From the NCBI GenBank assembly GCA_043810615.1, contig JBDROA010000101.1, positions 1 through 8,921 of the forward strand: a stretch of DNA of 8,921 nt, read 5' to 3'. The notes beneath the pieces are model-generated. The model saw only the letters and a program-made list of their open reading frames with translations. It was not told the DNA's origin and ran no database searches. The DNA comes from VGBK01 sp043810615. Lineage in GTDB: Bacteria > Actinomycetota > Acidimicrobiia > Spongiisociales > UBA11373. Every line of letters begins with the position of its first letter. The first letter of the stretch is position 1. Below, piece after piece: positions 6,539-8,921 of the stretch. The translations under genes and the position numbers were made by a program.

Positions 6539-7215
6539 GGATCATCGTCATCGGCGCGGGCAAGATCGGCCGCCACCTGGCGCGGGAACTGGCCGAAGCC
6601 GGACACGCCGTCACTGTGGCGGAGAGCGACGCCGAAGTGGCCCACCGTCTCGCCGAATCGGTGAATGCCCTGGTGCTCGAGGGCGACGGCACCAGCATGA
6701 GCGTCCTGAAGTCGGCAGAGGTGTCCCGGGCCGACTGGCTGCTGGCCGTCACCGGCCAGGACGAGGTCAACCTCACGGCGTGCGAGCTGGCCGAGACCCT
6801 GGGGGCCAAGCGGGTGCTGGCCCGGCTGAACGACCCCCGGAACCGGGCTACCTTCGACGCTCTGGGCATACCGGTGGTTGCCGTGACCGACCTCATCAGC
6901 CAGTTGATCTCGCGAGAGATCGACTTCCTCCACCTGGAGCGGATCGCCCTGCTGGCCCGGGGCCGCATCAGTCTCATCGAGGTCGAGGTGGGATCGGAGA
7001 CCTCACCGCTCCGGGTGGCCGACCTGGGCTTGCCCGCCCAGACGGTCCTGGTGGCGGTGACTCGGGAGGGGGAGGGGGGCGAGGTGGTCATCCCGCGGGG
7101 GGACACGGTGATCCGCTCCGGAGACCGGGTGCTGGTGGTGACCGCGGTGGAACAGGAGTTCGAGGTGCGCGCCGCCCTGCGGCGGTCGGCCCCTCCGGCC
7201 GGAAATGGCCGCTGA
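6535..7215 (+). CDS. trkA: TrkA-type K+ uptake regulatory subunit (RCK protein), second copy
   Basis: Second RCK protein (226 residues), a paralogue of the gene upstream. RCK_N has the glycine motif GAGKIG (G7, G9, G12), Glu instead of Asp at the end of strand 2 (VAESDAE, E30), GDGTSMSVLKSAEV (50-63) and VTGQDEVNLTACELAETLGAK (72-92), then LARLNDPRN. RCK_C (about 145-215) contains LRVADLGLP and VIRSGDRVLVVTAVE. An acidic residue at position 30 suits NAD(H)/adenosine binding. The start is GTG at 6535, overlapping the upstream stop by 4 bases, with AGGGGAG just ahead. Its last 11 bases overlap the small membrane ORF. With the first copy it probably forms a heteromeric ring gating TrkH; which subunit senses which nucleotide is unknown. 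Confidence 0.94.
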   Translation: MRIIVIGAGKIGRHLARELAEAGHAVTVAESDAEVAHRLAESVNALVLEGDGTSMSVLKSAEVSRADWLLAVTGQDEVNLTACELAETLGAKRVLARLNDPRNRATFDALGIPVVAVTDLISQLISREIDFLHLERIALLARGRISLIEVEVGSETSPLRVADLGLPAQTVLVAVTREGEGGEVVIPRGDTVIRSGDRVLVVTAVEQEFEVRAALRRSAPPAGNGR

Positions 7216-7348
7216 GCCCCGCCGCCGCCGGGGCGTGCTGCGCGAGGTAGCCGGTGAGGCGTGGGGCCTGGCGATCGAGGTCCTGGTGGTAGGGGCGCTG
7301 GCGGCGGGGGCGCTGGCCCTCGCCGGGCTGATCCTGCTGGTGGCCTGA
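7205..7348 (+). CDS. Small single-helix membrane protein (47 aa) between trkA and trkH; family not recognised
   Basis: A short ORF that fills the gap between trkA2 and trkH. It starts at the ATG at 7205, inside the last codons of trkA2 (11-base overlap), and its TGA (7346-7348) shares one base with the trkH ATG (7348). The product has a basic N-terminus (RRRR at residues 6-9), a short amphipathic-looking stretch (EVAGEAW, 14-20) and one hydrophobic helix from about residue 22 to the C-terminus. The helix is rich in small residues (G30, G35, G41 with Ala between). The positive-inside rule predicts N-in, C-out. There is no good ribosome site, so translation is probably coupled to trkA2. By position and size it may be an accessory or assembly peptide for TrkH, analogous to KdpF in Kdp; this is inference. 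I do not recognise a family. Confidence 0.65.
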   Translation: MAAEPRRRRGVLREVAGEAWGLAIEVLVVGALAAGALALAGLILLVA

Positions 7349-8847
7349 TGCTGATCCGTCCCGACGCCGAGGACCTGCGGATCATCTTCCACTACCTGGG
7401 GCGCGTGCTCCTGGTCACCGCGATGTTCGTCATCCTGCCCCTGGCCTGGTCGGTGGCGGGCCGGGAGTGGGCCCCGGCCTTCTCCTTCGTGCTGACCGCC
7501 GGCGCCTTCGCGCTGCTCGGGACGCTGGCCTCCGCCGCGCCGCTCCGGGAGCACCGCCTCGACTGGAGCCACGGACTGGTGGTGGTGGCACTCACCTGGC
7601 TCATCGTGCCCGGGCTGGGGTCGCTGCCCCTGGCTCTCAGCGGCCACTTCGCCGATCCCCTCGACGCCTACTTCGACGCCATGAGCGGGCTGACCTCGAC
7701 CGGGGCGACCCTCATCCAAGACCTCGACCACCTGGCCCCCTCCCTGAATTTCTGGCGGCACCTGCTCCACTTCATGGGGGGCCAGGGGATCGTGCTGGCG
7801 GCCGTCTCCATCTTCGCCGGCGGGGTGGGCCTGAGCATGTTCCACGGAGAGGGGCGGGAGGATCGGATCCTGCCCTCGGTGGGCTCCACCGCCCGCTTCA
7901 TCTGGTGGGCCAGCCTGGTGCACCTGCTGTTCGGGTTGGTGGTGCTGGGGTCGGTGGCCTACTTCGCTCTCGGGTTCACTCCGCTGCGGTCCCTGTTCCA
8001 CGGCCTCCTGGTGTTCTTCTCCAGTTTCGACACCGGTGGCTTCGCCGTGCAGAGCACCAGCATCGGCTACTACCACTCGGTGGTGTTCGAGGCGGCCACG
8101 ATGGTGTTCATGCTGGCCGGGGCCATGAGCTTCGGCCTCCACTACGCCCTGTGGCGGGGCCGGCACCGCCTCCGGTCCCTGGGGGATCTGGAGACGCGCA
8201 GCCTGGCCACCACCCTGGTCTTCACCCTCGCCCTCTTCATGGTGGGCCTGGTCGCCCTGGGCCTCTTCCGCAGCACGGGCGCCCTGGCCCGCCAGGGGCT
8301 CTTTCACATCGTGTCGGCCCATACGAGCAGCGGCTTCACGACGGTGCCCTCCAGCGAGTTGCGGGAGTGGGATGGCCTCGCCTTCGTCGCCATCACCCTC
8401 GCTATGTTCCTCGGCGGCATGGCCTCCTCCACGGCAGGAGGCCTGAAAGCGGTGCGGGTGGGCCTGGTGGCCAGGGTTCTCAAGGACCAGATCAAGCGGG
8501 TGCTCCTGCCGGATCGCGCCGTGGTCTCGAGCGTCTACCAACAGGGCGGGCGGCGGCGGCTTACCCCACAAGTGGCCCAGGCGGCGCTGCTGGTCACGCT
8601 CCTCTTCGTCGCCCTCTGCTTGCTCGGGACTGCGGTGGCGTTGGCGTATGGATACCCGCTGCAGGAAGCCCTCTTCGAGTCGGTGAGCGCCACCGCCAAC
8701 GGGGGCCTGTCGGTGGGGATCTTCAGCCCGGACATGCCGGTGGCGCTGGAGGTCACCTACATTTTGCAGATGTGGCTGGGCCGGCTGGAGTTCGTAGCCG
8801 TGTTCGCCCTGTTCGGCTTCGTGGTGGCGGCGGTGCGGGGGCGATGA
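7348..8847 (+). CDS. trkH: TrkH-type K+ transporter, pore subunit
   Basis: The membrane subunit of Trk-type K+ uptake, made of four pseudo-repeated helix-loop-helix units, each giving one selectivity-filter strand. The 499 residues show loop 1 SGLTSTGAT (113-121), loop 2 SSFDTGGFAVQSTSIGYY (225-242, like TrkH proper), loop 3 AHTSSGFTTVP (324-334) and loop 4 SATANGGLSVG (447-457). Also seen are the conserved W136-R137, MGGQGIV, the loop-3-associated FLGGMASSTAGGLKAVR (354-370) and the conserved Arg in MWLGRLEF (R479). The loop-4 filter NGG differs from the TVG or NLG I remember in KtrB and TrkH. The ATG shares one base with the upstream TGA and the last codons (ATGA) overlap the next gene. Partner of the two TrkA proteins; K+ entry is driven by membrane potential or cation coupling. 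Confidence 0.94.
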   Translation: MLIRPDAEDLRIIFHYLGRVLLVTAMFVILPLAWSVAGREWAPAFSFVLTAGAFALLGTLASAAPLREHRLDWSHGLVVVALTWLIVPGLGSLPLALSGHFADPLDAYFDAMSGLTSTGATLIQDLDHLAPSLNFWRHLLHFMGGQGIVLAAVSIFAGGVGLSMFHGEGREDRILPSVGSTARFIWWASLVHLLFGLVVLGSVAYFALGFTPLRSLFHGLLVFFSSFDTGGFAVQSTSIGYYHSVVFEAATMVFMLAGAMSFGLHYALWRGRHRLRSLGDLETRSLATTLVFTLALFMVGLVALGLFRSTGALARQGLFHIVSAHTSSGFTTVPSSELREWDGLAFVAITLAMFLGGMASSTAGGLKAVRVGLVARVLKDQIKRVLLPDRAVVSSVYQQGGRRRLTPQVAQAALLVTLLFVALCLLGTAVALAYGYPLQEALFESVSATANGGLSVGIFSPDMPVALEVTYILQMWLGRLEFVAVFALFGFVVAAVRGR

Positions 8848-8921
8848 TGCCGCGTCGCCGTGCCCTGGTCCTGATCGCCCTCCTGGCTGCGGCCCTGCTC
8901 GCCGCCGGACCGGCCGCGGCC
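8844..8921 (+). CDS. Start of an exported protein, signal peptide only (3' end outside window)
   Basis: A reading frame begins at the ATG at 8844 or the adjacent ATG at 8847, overlapping the trkH stop (ATGATGA), and is open to the right edge (26 codons). The product starts MMPRRR, then a hydrophobic Leu/Ala/Ile core and AAGPAAA, a textbook Sec signal peptide with a likely A-x-A cleavage site near the edge. No lipobox Cys is visible before the sequence ends. The overlap indicates it belongs to the trk operon. The mature protein lies outside the window, so no function can be given. Confidence 0.6.
   Translation, partial: MMPRRRALVLIALLAAALLAAGPAAA

Noticed and set aside
7003..8571. Long minus-strand reading frame (522 codons) opposite trkH and trkA2
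   Set aside because: It is antisense to clear TrkH/TrkA coding sequence, and its product is a featureless His/Gln/Gly/Glu-rich chain, the usual artefact of GC-rich third positions.

Overview
The window is very GC-rich (roughly 70%), gene-dense and entirely chromosomal in character. Heavy G/C third-position use, GTG starts, a Thr-rich linker in a LytR-CpsA-Psr protein and a CASTOR/POLLUX-like channel of the type common in actinobacteria all point to a high-GC actinobacterium. A lineage such as Acidimicrobiia is possible but is inference. No rRNA, tRNA, CRISPR array, insertion sequence or prophage gene is visible.

Layout: (1) 2-580, + strand, the C-terminal part of a TerC-family membrane protein, cut by the left edge. 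(2) 588-2540, - strand, convergent with it, a CASTOR/POLLUX-like ion channel with a two-helix pore and RCK-type domains. (3) A 161-base divergent intergenic region (2541-2701) with two inverted repeats and candidate promoters. (4) 2702-3094, + strand, a small YbjN-like protein. (5) 3138-4406 and 4443-5801, both - strand and 36 bases apart, an LCP-family cell-wall ligase-like protein preceded by an NhaA Na+/H+ antiporter. (6) A 71-base divergent promoter region (5802-5872). (7) 5873 to the right edge, + strand, a tightly overlapping operon: trkA, a second trkA, a 47-residue single-helix membrane protein, trkH, and the start of an exported protein cut by the right edge.

Most genes concern ion movement: K+ uptake (TrkH gated by two TrkA/RCK proteins), Na+ export (NhaA), a predicted cation channel (CASTOR/POLLUX type) and a TerC-family protein (metal ion export in characterised relatives). 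NhaA and Trk are transcribed divergently from one short region, which would allow coordinated Na+ expulsion and K+ accumulation under salt or pH stress.

The least explained item is the 47-residue membrane peptide between trkA2 and trkH. It overlaps both neighbours and is positioned like a small accessory subunit, as KdpF is for Kdp, but I recognise no family for it.
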